Positions 1 through 7,270 of a stretch of 9,288 nt of DNA are shown one piece after another (the stretch's first letter is position 1; the number at the start of each line of letters is the position of its first letter). Position numbers and translations under genes: made by a program. The notes under the pieces were generated by a model, which was given only the letters and a program-made list of their open reading frames with translations, ran no database searches and was not told the origin of the DNA. The DNA is from Eudoraea sp. (GTDB lineage Bacteria; Bacteroidota; Bacteroidia; Flavobacteriales; Flavobacteriaceae). Location: assembly GCA_013041785.1 (NCBI GenBank), contig JABDRK010000066.1, positions 1 through 9,288 on the forward strand. Direction: 5' to 3'.

Positions 1-1670
1 GCATAGCTTTGTGTGGTCTCCTGTGAGGTAACCGCAAACGGACCCGCATTATTTACCACCTCCACCTTCATCACATCCGAACTCACCTGTCCCCCCCCTA
101 ATGCATTATCACGAACCGTAAGGGCAAAATTCATTTCCCGTTCTATGTTTGAAACCGTTTCCCAGGCGGAATTTATAGGTGGATTCGTCAGGGTAAGGTT
201 ACCCTGAACCACTTCTGACAAACGGGGAAAATACCGTGATGGATCTGTAGTAGGCGGAAGGGATCGAAAATTGGCTCCGTTCGGGTTTTCCGGGCCAAAG
301 GTCTCTGTGGTAACTACGCCATCATCGATCTGTTCCCAGGTATAGGTAAGAATATCCGTAGTGTCCGGATCGGAAGCTGAACCAGTCAGGACAAAGGCGG
401 TGGATTTTGGTATGAAGTAATCAGCCAATGTCAGGATTACCGGAGGATTGTTACTTAAGGGCAGTTCCTGCGCACAGCTATTCACCTCAAGATAATTGGC
501 AATCTGGAAAATACTGATGTAATGGAAATAGGGATCACTGGAAGGCTGCACGTTATTTCCCTGAACAATTCCGGCATAGCCCATAATTGTTGATCCGCTT
601 GCAGGCTCTACCTGGACCTGCGTGCCTTCCGATTCAAATGACCAGGTATGATTGGCGCCAAACTGGTGGCCCAATTCATGGGCTACATAATCAATATCAA
701 ACTGGTCGCCCTGAGGATTCAAAGAAGACGAATACGCACTGCCTTTCTGATCGTCCTTACAAACCGATCCTATAAATCCTGCATTTCCGCCATTGTTATC
801 GGCCTGAAACAAATGGCCCACATCATAATTCAAAGAACCAATGGTACTGGTCAGGGTGTTCTGTACCTCGGTATTCAGGTTTCCGCTATAGGGATCAGTT
901 TCCGCATCAGTAAACACTACAAGGTCATTGTTCGCCACCAACTCCAGGGTTACCCCCAGATCCGATTCGAAAACTTCATTTACCCGGGTAAGCGTTGCAT
1001 TAATTGCGGCCAGGGCATCCTCAACGGTACCTCCGTGAAAGGTGGTATACTCCCCGGTTGTTGAAACTGCAATACGGTATTTCCGCAAGATCTGATCATC
1101 GAACAATGGGAAGGAAGGAAGTAAATCAGGCGCTGCTTTAGACTGGGTATTACACAAAAACTCCTTATCCCGAAAGGACAGATCATCCCGGGTATACACA
1201 GCATAGACCGCTTTTTCATTCCCTACTTTTTCGATAAAAGTTGGACCAGAACCTGTGGTATTTACCACCATACCCTGAAGCCCCTTGTGGGAATAACTAA
1301 ACCTGATCTTATGTGCTGTTGTTCCGGTGCTATAGCCCGTAAAAGAACGTATGCCAGGGTATTTAGCTGAGAGTGCTGCTGCAAAAACAGGTGTTTCCCT
1401 CACCCTGAACTGCATAAAACCCCCTTCGGTATCCGGAAAAGCAAGGGTGATATCGGACAAGGATTGGCTGTTTATTCGTTCAAGCACTTCCTGAAAAGCT
1501 GTTTCCTGAAGGGTAAACAGTGGCAATTTCTCTCCCCCTTCATTTGTCAGATAGTTCTGAGGAACAGCTTCTCCCGGAGTTCCTTTTTCCCAATAATCGG
1601 CCTGAGATAAGCCGTAAAACGAGAAAAAGAATATGGAAATTGATAAAACAAGATGTAATTTTGTTTTCAT
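1..1670 (-). CDS. Secreted reprolysin-like zinc metalloprotease, 3' end outside the window
   Basis: The reading frame runs from ATG at 1670 leftwards to base 1 without a stop, giving 556 codons; the C-terminus is missing. Residues 1 to about 23 form a signal peptide: basic start, then a Leu/Ile/Phe-rich core ending GLSQA. Residues about 24-190 look like a propeptide region. The catalytic domain begins near residue 197 (KYRIAVSTTGEYT). It carries the extended zinc motif HELGHQFGANH at 331-341, with His331, His335 and His341 as ligands and Glu332 as general base. A Met-turn, IMGYAG, lies at 362-367. This places it in the metzincins, closest to the reprolysin-like (M12B-type) enzymes of Bacteroidota. 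From about residue 408 an Ig/PKD-like segment follows (NPPVILTL..., then LTVRD near 517-521). Such proteins commonly end in a type IX secretion sorting domain, which would lie beyond the left edge and is unseen. It should act outside the cell on proteins; the substrate is unknown. The gene is transcribed divergently from ribF. Confidence 0.9.
   Translation of the reverse strand, partial: MKTKLHLVLSISIFFFSFYGLSQADYWEKGTPGEAVPQNYLTNEGGEKLPLFTLQETAFQEVLERINSQSLSDITLAFPDTEGGFMQFRVRETPVFAAALSAKYPGIRSFTGYSTGTTAHKIRFSYSHKGLQGMVVNTTGSGPTFIEKVGNEKAVYAVYTRDDLSFRDKEFLCNTQSKAAPDLLPSFPLFDDQILRKYRIAVSTTGEYTTFHGGTVEDALAAINATLTRVNEVFESDLGVTLELVANNDLVVFTDAETDPYSGNLNTEVQNTLTSTIGSLNYDVGHLFQADNNGGNAGFIGSVCKDDQKGSAYSSSLNPQGDQFDIDYVAHELGHQFGANHTWSFESEGTQVQVEPASGSTIMGYAGIVQGNNVQPSSDPYFHYISIFQIANYLEVNSCAQELPLSNNPPVILTLADYFIPKSTAFVLTGSASDPDTTDILTYTWEQIDDGVVTTETFGPENPNGANFRSLPPTTDPSRYFPRLSEVVQGNLTLTNPPINSAWETVSNIEREMNFALTVRDNALGGGQVSSDVMKVEVVNNAGPFAVTSQETTQSY
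1656..1663 (+). promoter_or_regulatory. Possible -7 promoter element for ribF
   Basis: TAATTTTG matches the Bacteroidota -7 consensus TAnnTTTG exactly and lies 56 bases before the GTG start of ribF, inside the first codons of the divergent protease gene. No TTTG occurs at the usual 17-23 base spacing upstream; the nearest TTG (1640-1642) is only 13 bases away. The call therefore rests on the -7 match alone. The 50-base space between the two genes offers no better plus-strand candidate. Confidence 0.3.
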
Positions 1671-1719
1671 CAAAGGGGTTTTGCGCGATAAAAGTAAGCC
1701 TTTTTATTATTTTCACTCT

Positions 1720-2643
1720 GTGATCACAGTCCAAAGCATTTCCAATTACGACAAACGGTATAACACGGTCATAACCATTGGTACATTCGATGGAGTGCAT
1801 ATTGGGCACCGCAAGATATTAGAACGCCTCATAAATAGTGCCAAAACCTCCGGATTAAAGGCAACTGTCCTTACTTTCTTTCCGCATCCGCGTATGGTTT
1901 TGCAAAATGATGCTGAGATTAAACTGCTCAATACGGTAGAGGAAAAGAAGGCCATTATGGAGCAGATTGGACTTGATTACCTGATCATTCATCCCTTTAC
2001 CAAGGATTTTTCCCGGCTTACGGCAACGGATTTTGTGAGGGATATCCTGGTCAATGAATTGAAAGCCAAGAAAATCATAATTGGGTATGACCACAGGTTT
2101 GGTCGCAATCGCAATGCAAATATTCAGGACCTTATCACATTTGGAAACACCTTCGATTTTGAAGTTGAAGAAATCTCCGCCCAAGAAATTGACGAAGTGT
2201 CTGTTAGTTCTACAAAGATCCGCATGGCCCTGGAAGCTGGGAATATCCATACTGCTAACCGTTATCTGGGTTACCCGTATATGCTCAGCGGCACGGTAAA
2301 AAAAGGAAAGGGCCTTGGCCGGACACTCTCCTTTCCAACAGCAAACCTGCACATTAAAGAAACCTATAAGCTCATTCCAAAAAACGGCGTTTACGTTATT
2401 CAAAGTACCTTAAATGGTCAGGCCGTTCAGGGAATGATGAATATTGGGGTTAATCCTACCGTTGATGGTTCAAAACGAAGTATAGAAATCCATTTCTTTA
2501 ATTTTAAAGCGGATCTTTATGGCAAAGAGGTTCGGATCGAGATCCTGCACCGCCTTCGTGATGAAAAACGCTTTGATTCCGTAGATGCCTTGCGCAAACA
2601 ACTGGAAAAAGACAAAGTCAATGCCCTGGCCTTAATCTCCTGA
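1720..2643 (+). CDS. ribF: Bifunctional riboflavin kinase / FAD synthetase
   Basis: RibF phosphorylates riboflavin to FMN and adenylates FMN to FAD in the cytoplasm. From GTG at 1720 the protein is 307 residues, normal for the family. The N-terminal FMN adenylyltransferase domain shows the nucleotidyltransferase motif GTFDGVHIGH (21-30), FFPHP (53-57), GYDHRFGRN (122-130) and SSTKIR (163-168). The C-terminal riboflavin kinase domain begins near 183 and shows the GTVKKGKGLGR nucleotide-binding segment (191-201), FPTAN (205-209) and NIGVNPT (241-247), with Glu256 in IEIHFF as the likely catalytic base. I chose GTG 1720 because it puts the start about 20 residues before GTFDGVH, as in relatives. 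The in-frame ATG at 1633 would add 29 unrelated residues and overlap the divergent protease gene. The stop is 3 bases before the next ATG, so ribF and the HTTM gene probably share a transcript. Confidence 0.95.
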   Translation: MITVQSISNYDKRYNTVITIGTFDGVHIGHRKILERLINSAKTSGLKATVLTFFPHPRMVLQNDAEIKLLNTVEEKKAIMEQIGLDYLIIHPFTKDFSRLTATDFVRDILVNELKAKKIIIGYDHRFGRNRNANIQDLITFGNTFDFEVEEISAQEIDEVSVSSTKIRMALEAGNIHTANRYLGYPYMLSGTVKKGKGLGRTLSFPTANLHIKETYKLIPKNGVYVIQSTLNGQAVQGMMNIGVNPTVDGSKRSIEIHFFNFKADLYGKEVRIEILHRLRDEKRFDSVDALRKQLEKDKVNALALIS

Positions 2644-2646
2644 CAC

Positions 2647-3981
2647 ATGATTAATCGGCTCCTTTTTTCAAAAATGGACAATAGCCCATTGGTCTTGTTT
2701 CGGATTTTCTTCGGTATTCTCATCAGCCTGGAATGCTATGGGGCTATCCTTACCGGCTGGGTCACCCGCAACCTGGTTTCTCCTGATTTTACGTTCACTT
2801 TTATTGGTTTTGAATGGCTGCATCACCTACTGGGGCCAGGGATGTGGTTCTACTACTTTGTGATGGGAACCCTGGGGATTTTCATCGCCCTGGGATACAA
2901 GTATCGTTTCAATATGATCGCCTTTACCGTGATGTGGACAGGGGCGTACCTGATGCAGAAAACATCTTATAACAACCATTATTACCTGCTTATACTGATC
3001 TCCGGGATTATGTCTTTCCTTCCCGCACATAGAAGTGTATCCCTTGATGCCGAAGAAAATCCAAAGTTCCGTCGGGAGTGGATGCACAGCTATGTAAAAT
3101 GGGTAATTGTATTGCAATTGTTCATCGTCTACACCTATGCCTCCGTAGCAAAATGGTACCACGATTGGTTGGATTTCAGCATTATCCGGATATTAATGGA
3201 AGGGAAAAAGGATTATCTTATAATTGGAGAATGGCTGCAGTTGGATGGAACCCATCAGTTTATTGGTTTCGCCGGGATTGTTTTTGACCTCTTGATTATC
3301 CCGGCCTTGTTGTGGAAACCAACGCGTAACCTGGCTTTTGGTTGCTCCCTGTTTTTTCACCTTTTTAATTCCATAGTATTTCAGATTGGTATATTCCCGT
3401 ATTTGTCATTGGCGTTTATCGTCTTCTTCTATGAACCAAAAACATTGCAGCGCATCTTTCTGCGTAAAAAGACTCCGTATAAGGGTAATGAAATAGAATC
3501 ACCTCCCAATCGCATACCCCTGTTATGGCTGGGAGGGCTATATTTTACAATACAGATCCTGCTTCCCTTGCGGCATCATGTTATTCCCGGGGATGTACTC
3601 TGGACCGAAGAAGGCCACAGACTTAGCTGGCGAATGATGCTGAGAACACGATACGGGCAGGCCTCTTTTACCGTGGTCGACAAGCAAGACGGAACCCGTT
3701 TTAAGATAGATCTTAAAGAATATCTGAACCGCAAACAGCAGCGAAGGATGGCAGCTTATCCTGATTTTGTCTGGCAATTTGCCCAACATCTAAAGAATCA
3801 GTATGCAGAAGCCGGTAGGGATGTAGCGGTTTATGCCGATACCAGGGTCCGCGTAAATAACCACCCTTTTGCCCCCCTGATTGATCCTGAGGTCGACCTT
3901 GGACGGGAAGAATGGAATCCCTGGGAACACCATAGCTGGATCCTTCCTGCTCCCTGGTCGGGAGATAAGCAGCCCGAGTAA
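2647..3981 (+). CDS. HTTM domain membrane protein, vitamin K-dependent gamma-carboxylase-like
   Basis: A 444-residue protein with roughly eight or nine hydrophobic segments (about 14-36, 66-84, 90-104, 110-126, 149-168, 205-223, 230-248, 251-263, 290-308) and a soluble C-terminal third. It resembles the HTTM (horizontally transferred transmembrane) family, the bacterial relatives of eukaryotic vitamin K-dependent gamma-glutamyl carboxylase. The segment YASVAKWYHDWL (164-175) lines up by eye with the active-site region of the animal enzyme, putting Lys169 where the catalytic base Lys218 lies. The EGHRLSWRMMLR segment (322-333) is another hallmark, and WNPWEHHSWILP (423-434) is typical of the C-terminus of bacterial members. 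Known family role: using reduced vitamin K to carboxylate glutamate in animals; the bacterial substrate is generally unknown. ATG 2647 follows the ribF stop by 3 bases, which suggests translational coupling. Met10 is a possible alternative start, but the residues before it (INRLLFSK) fit the family. Confidence 0.88.
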   Translation: MINRLLFSKMDNSPLVLFRIFFGILISLECYGAILTGWVTRNLVSPDFTFTFIGFEWLHHLLGPGMWFYYFVMGTLGIFIALGYKYRFNMIAFTVMWTGAYLMQKTSYNNHYYLLILISGIMSFLPAHRSVSLDAEENPKFRREWMHSYVKWVIVLQLFIVYTYASVAKWYHDWLDFSIIRILMEGKKDYLIIGEWLQLDGTHQFIGFAGIVFDLLIIPALLWKPTRNLAFGCSLFFHLFNSIVFQIGIFPYLSLAFIVFFYEPKTLQRIFLRKKTPYKGNEIESPPNRIPLLWLGGLYFTIQILLPLRHHVIPGDVLWTEEGHRLSWRMMLRTRYGQASFTVVDKQDGTRFKIDLKEYLNRKQQRRMAAYPDFVWQFAQHLKNQYAEAGRDVAVYADTRVRVNNHPFAPLIDPEVDLGREEWNPWEHHSWILPAPWSGDKQPE

Positions 3982-4029
3982 CCCACAAGACAGCCATAAA
4001 CATACCTGATCGCCTCCTGCTTTTTTACC

Positions 4030-4060
4030 TTTGATTCGTCTGCTTTTAGCCCTAAATTTG
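4030..4060 (+). promoter_or_regulatory. Bacteroidota-type promoter for serS
   Basis: TTTG at 4030-4033 and TAAATTTG at 4053-4060 are separated by 19 bases. Both match the -33/-7 consensus of the Bacteroidota primary sigma factor (TTTG, TAnnTTTG) perfectly. Transcription would begin near 4067, leaving a leader of about 12 bases before the serS ATG at 4079. This is the best promoter in the window. It also argues against extending serS upstream to TTG 4031, since the coding frame would then run through the promoter. Confidence 0.8.
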
Positions 4061-4078
4061 CGTTTTAAAACTACCCTC

Positions 4079-5350
4079 ATGCTCCAATTGCATATCCTGC
4101 GAGAACAAACAGAAAACGTTTGTAAAGCTCTTGAAAAGCGAAATCTGGAAGCCCGCCCACTAGTGGACAAAGTCCTTGAACTGGATGAAAAAAGGCGTTC
4201 TTTTCAAACCCGACTGGACAATACACTGGCAGAATCCAATACCCTATCCAAAGAGATCGGAATCCTGTTTAAAAACAAACAAATTGAAGAGGCCAATGCC
4301 CTTAAAAATAAGACTTCAGCGCTAAAAGAAAAGGCTAAAACCCTTGGTGAAAGTCTCAATGCAGCTGCCAGGGAGTTACAGGAAGCCTTATATCAGATTC
4401 CCAATATCCCGCATGAGTTGGTCCCGGCCGGAAGCAATGAAGAAGACAACGAAGAGGTATTCCGGGAAGGTGAGATCCCGGATTTGGGAGATGCTGCGCT
4501 GCCGCATTGGGAATTGGCACAGCAGTATGATATTATCGATTTCGAGCTGGGGGTAAAGATTACAGGAGCCGGATTTCCGGTATACAAAGGAAAAGGCGCC
4601 AGGCTTCAGCGGGCCCTGATCCAATATTTTCTGGACAAAAACACCGAAGCCGGCTATACCGAAATGCAAGTGCCTCACCTGGTTAATGAAGCATCCGGTT
4701 TCGGAACCGGACAATTGCCAGATAAGGAGGGGATGATGTACCACGTAGGGGAAGACAACCTGTACTTAATCCCTACAGCAGAAGTCCCGGTTACCAATAT
4801 GCTGCGGGATGTTATCCTCGAACAAAAAGAACTGCCTGTCGCTTATACCGGATACACCCCTTGTTTCCGCCGCGAAGCCGGTAGTTATGGGGCCCATGTA
4901 CGTGGCTTGAATCGCCTGCACCAGTTCGACAAGGTAGAAATTGTACGTGTTGAACACCCCGATCAATCCTACGCTGCCCTGGACAAGATGGTTGCACATA
5001 TAAAGACTTTATTACAGGAATTGGAGCTCCCCTACCGGATTTTGAGGCTCTGTGGAGGTGACCTTGGATTTACCTCAGCCCTTACCTATGATTTCGAAGT
5101 GTACTCAACGGCGCAAAAACGCTGGTTGGAAATCAGTTCGGTATCTAATTTCGAAGCCTTCCAGGCAAATCGATTGAAACTCCGGTACAGGGACAACAAC
5201 AAAAAAACACAACTCGCCCATACGCTCAATGGAAGTGCACTGGCTTTACCACGTGTACTGGCAGGCATACTGGAGAACTATCAGAAAGCTACCCATATCC
5301 GCATCCCTGAGGTATTGGTACCCTACACCGGTTTTGACAAAATCGATTAA
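4079..5350 (+). CDS. serS: Serine-tRNA ligase
   Basis: Charges tRNA-Ser (and selenocysteine tRNA where present) with serine in an ATP-dependent reaction in the cytoplasm. The protein is 423 residues, the usual size. Residues about 28-105 are the heptad-rich antiparallel coiled-coil arm that grips the long variable arm of tRNA-Ser, leading to the family junction IPNIPHELVPAG (107-118). The class II catalytic core follows: motif 1 region GFPVYKGKGARLQRAL (165-180), the serine-binding loop TAEVP (233-237), motif 2 CFRREAGSYGAHVRGLNR (262-279) continuing to QFDKVE (282-287), and motif 3 LNGSALALPR (383-392). No key residue appears missing. The start is ATG 4079, giving MLQLHILREQ, the expected N-terminus, 18 bases after the -7 element. 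There is no Shine-Dalgarno sequence, as is normal in this phylum. Confidence 0.97.
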   Translation: MLQLHILREQTENVCKALEKRNLEARPLVDKVLELDEKRRSFQTRLDNTLAESNTLSKEIGILFKNKQIEEANALKNKTSALKEKAKTLGESLNAAARELQEALYQIPNIPHELVPAGSNEEDNEEVFREGEIPDLGDAALPHWELAQQYDIIDFELGVKITGAGFPVYKGKGARLQRALIQYFLDKNTEAGYTEMQVPHLVNEASGFGTGQLPDKEGMMYHVGEDNLYLIPTAEVPVTNMLRDVILEQKELPVAYTGYTPCFRREAGSYGAHVRGLNRLHQFDKVEIVRVEHPDQSYAALDKMVAHIKTLLQELELPYRILRLCGGDLGFTSALTYDFEVYSTAQKRWLEISSVSNFEAFQANRLKLRYRDNNKKTQLAHTLNGSALALPRVLAGILENYQKATHIRIPEVLVPYTGFDKID

Positions 5351-5393
5351 CCGCCTTGTATTCTCCTTAACAAAAGGTAAACTTCATCTGTGC

Positions 5394-5401
5394 TATCTTT
5401 G
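5394..5401 (+). promoter_or_regulatory. Probable -7 promoter element for the TPR protein gene
   Basis: TATCTTTG is an exact TAnnTTTG match, located in the 64-base gap after serS and 13 bases before the ATG at 5415. Transcription would start around 5408, giving a very short leader. No good TTTG is found 17-23 bases upstream (that region reads TTAACAAAAGG), so the promoter may be weaker than that of serS or used alongside read-through from serS. Confidence 0.5.
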
Positions 5402-5414
5402 TGAAAACCTGCGT

Positions 5415-7199
5415 ATGAAGAGCATTTGCCTGATATTGATTTTTTTATGGGGAATCCCGGTACTGGGACAGGCTGATTTCCTTGCCAAGCAATATCTCAA
5501 TGACGGTGAATATGAGAAAGCGCTGGTTTTTTTTGAACGCCTCGTAAAAGACAATCCCACGCGGCCGGATTATCTGGAAGGTTTATTAGCATGCTACCAG
5601 CAGCTTGAAAGGTACCAGGAGGCCGAAGAGCTTTTGTTAGACAAGATTGATAGCAGGAGTTCCTCCCCGACAATTTTTATAGAACTGGGTTACAACTATC
5701 GGTTGCAGGATTTACCTGATAAGGCCAATGAATCTTATGAGAAAGCCCTGAACTTTATCGAATCCAATCCCAATTACGGGTACCTTATCGGGGTCCGTTT
5801 TGAGCGCTATGCCCTGCTTGATTTTGCCCTCAGGGCCTATTCCCGGGCCATGGCCCTCAATCCCCAACTCGACTACAATTATCAGATGGCCCGTATTTAT
5901 GGCGAAAAGGGGGATATTGAAAAAATGTACCAGTCCTTCCTGGAACTTTTGCTAAACGGAAAGGCCTCAAAGGCCAATATCCTGCGTAATATTGATAATT
6001 TCATTTCAGAAAATCCACAGGACCCCAATAACCTTTCCCTGAAAAAAATCCTGTTGAAAAACGCACAAGCGAACCCAGACCTGCTATGGAATGAATTGCT
6101 AAGCTGGCTATTTGTTCAACAGCGCCAGTTTAATCTGGCTTTCATACAGGAAAAAGCGATTGTAAAAAGGGCCGCGATCAATGATCTCCAACGCATGGAA
6201 AGCCTGGGCAATATTGCATTAAGAGAAGGAGCAACGGATGATGCAATCCCTATTTTTGAATTTATCGAAAAGAATGGGTTTGATCCGGTATCCCGCTTAA
6301 ATGCCCGGCTGAATCTTATAGATATTGCACTGAAAGGGGCAGATGAAAAAGCCATCAAGGCCATTGATGAAAAATTCATACGCCTGATAAACGAATACGG
6401 CTACCAGGGGGAAACCTTACAATTGCAAATTGCATACGCCAATTTCCTGACCTTTAAAAAAGACAATCCGGCAGAGGCTGAAAAAATACTGAAGCAAGCG
6501 CTGCAATTACCACTTACGAAATATACAGAAGCTTACGTCAAAATTGCTTTGGGCGATATTCTGGTTTTTAGTCAGAAATTCAATGAGGCCTTGATCAACT
6601 TTTCCCAAATCCAGAAAAGACTTAAGAATGACCCCCTGGGGCAGGAAGCGCGCTTCAGGGTAGCACAAACCAGTTTTTATAAAGGGGATTTTGACTGGGC
6701 ACTTACACAGCTAAAAGTATTGCGAAGCTCCACTTCACAGCTGATTGCAAACGACGCCATGCAATTGAGCCTGCTTATTTCCGATAATTCCCTGGAGGAT
6801 TCAACGCAAACCGCCCTAAAAAAATACGCAAGGGCAGATTTTCTGGCCTATCAGAACAAAACCAAAGCATCTGTTGAAGCGCTTGGGGATATCCTGGAAA
6901 ATCATAAAGGGGAAAAAATTGAAGATGAGGCCTTGCTAAGACAAGGAAAATTGCTGGAAGAAAGTGGGAACTTTGATGCTGCCCGCCTGAATTATCTCAA
7001 AGTAATTGAGTTTTTTGGGCAGGATATTCTGGCAGACGATGCCCATTTTGCCATAGCGGAGCTTTATCGAAATGAACTCAATCAGCCTGAAAAGGCTAAA
7101 TACCATTTTGAACAGATCATATATAATTACCAGGACAGCTATTATTTTCCACAGGCCAGGAGAAATTTCAGGATCTTAAGAGGAGATGTAGTAAATTGA
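5415..7199 (+). CDS. Periplasmic tetratricopeptide-repeat protein of unknown role
   Basis: A 594-residue protein made almost entirely of helical TPR-type repeats. Residues 1 to about 19 are a signal peptide (MKSICLILIFLWGIPVLGQ), so it is probably exported to the periplasm; there is no cysteine at the cleavage site, so it is not an obvious lipoprotein. Recognisable repeats include about 21-48 (AKQYLNDGEYEKALVFFERL), 51-80, 86-115 (LGYNYRLQDLPDKANESYEKAL), 136-150 ending ALNP, 262-285, 372-400, 409-437, 505-533 and 540-572. The final two resemble the repeats of BamD/YbgF-like proteins. TPR arrays serve as docking surfaces; no catalytic motif is visible and the partner is unknown. The start is ATG 5415, just after a -7 promoter element. 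The in-frame ATG at 5229 lies inside serS and would bury the signal peptide. A gene of this type between serS and the DUF4286 gene is, as far as I recall, common in flavobacteria. Confidence 0.88.
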   Translation: MKSICLILIFLWGIPVLGQADFLAKQYLNDGEYEKALVFFERLVKDNPTRPDYLEGLLACYQQLERYQEAEELLLDKIDSRSSSPTIFIELGYNYRLQDLPDKANESYEKALNFIESNPNYGYLIGVRFERYALLDFALRAYSRAMALNPQLDYNYQMARIYGEKGDIEKMYQSFLELLLNGKASKANILRNIDNFISENPQDPNNLSLKKILLKNAQANPDLLWNELLSWLFVQQRQFNLAFIQEKAIVKRAAINDLQRMESLGNIALREGATDDAIPIFEFIEKNGFDPVSRLNARLNLIDIALKGADEKAIKAIDEKFIRLINEYGYQGETLQLQIAYANFLTFKKDNPAEAEKILKQALQLPLTKYTEAYVKIALGDILVFSQKFNEALINFSQIQKRLKNDPLGQEARFRVAQTSFYKGDFDWALTQLKVLRSSTSQLIANDAMQLSLLISDNSLEDSTQTALKKYARADFLAYQNKTKASVEALGDILENHKGEKIEDEALLRQGKLLEESGNFDAARLNYLKVIEFFGQDILADDAHFAIAELYRNELNQPEKAKYHFEQIIYNYQDSYYFPQARRNFRILRGDVVN

Positions 7200-7270
7200 G
7201 TTGTAACAGGCATATAGTTACTCCGTCAGTTTTTACCTGGGCATTTTGGATATATACCAATAGATAAGTC

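Noticed and set aside
648..1064. 138-residue plus-strand open frame
   Set aside because: It is antisense to the metalloprotease catalytic domain, whose zinc motif and continuous frame clearly define the real coding strand.
1689..1696. Possible minus-strand -7 element for the protease (TACTTTTA on that strand)
   Set aside because: It matches five of the six fixed consensus bases and no TTTG lies at the proper spacing upstream, so it was too weak to list.
1633..1719. Upstream extension of ribF to the ATG at 1633
   Set aside because: The 29 added residues do not resemble RibF N-termini and the extension would overlap the start of the divergent protease gene. GTG 1720 gives the normal length.
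1855..2403. 182-residue open frame antisense to ribF
   Set aside because: It lies entirely opposite a well-conserved gene and its translation shows no recognisable family features.
4011..4026. T-run after the HTTM gene as a possible intrinsic terminator
   Set aside because: No GC-rich hairpin precedes the six T residues. The short CTCCC/GGGAG stem near 3950-3964 lies within coding sequence and is not followed by a T-run.
4031..4078. Upstream extension of serS to TTG 4031
   Set aside because: It would translate through a perfect TTTG-N19-TAnnTTTG promoter, and the added residues are not part of serine-tRNA ligases.
3790..4170. 126-residue minus-strand open frame spanning the HTTM-serS gap
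   Set aside because: It crosses the ends of two real plus-strand genes and the serS promoter, and shows no recognisable domain.
5229..5414. Upstream extension of the TPR gene to the ATG at 5229
   Set aside because: It lies inside the 3' end of serS in another frame and would place 62 residues before an obvious signal peptide.
7199..7236. Possible hairpin (GTAAC 7203-7207 with GTTAC 7217-7221) followed by a T-run
   Set aside because: The stem is only five base pairs, AT-rich, and nine bases from the T-run, which is not convincing as a terminator.
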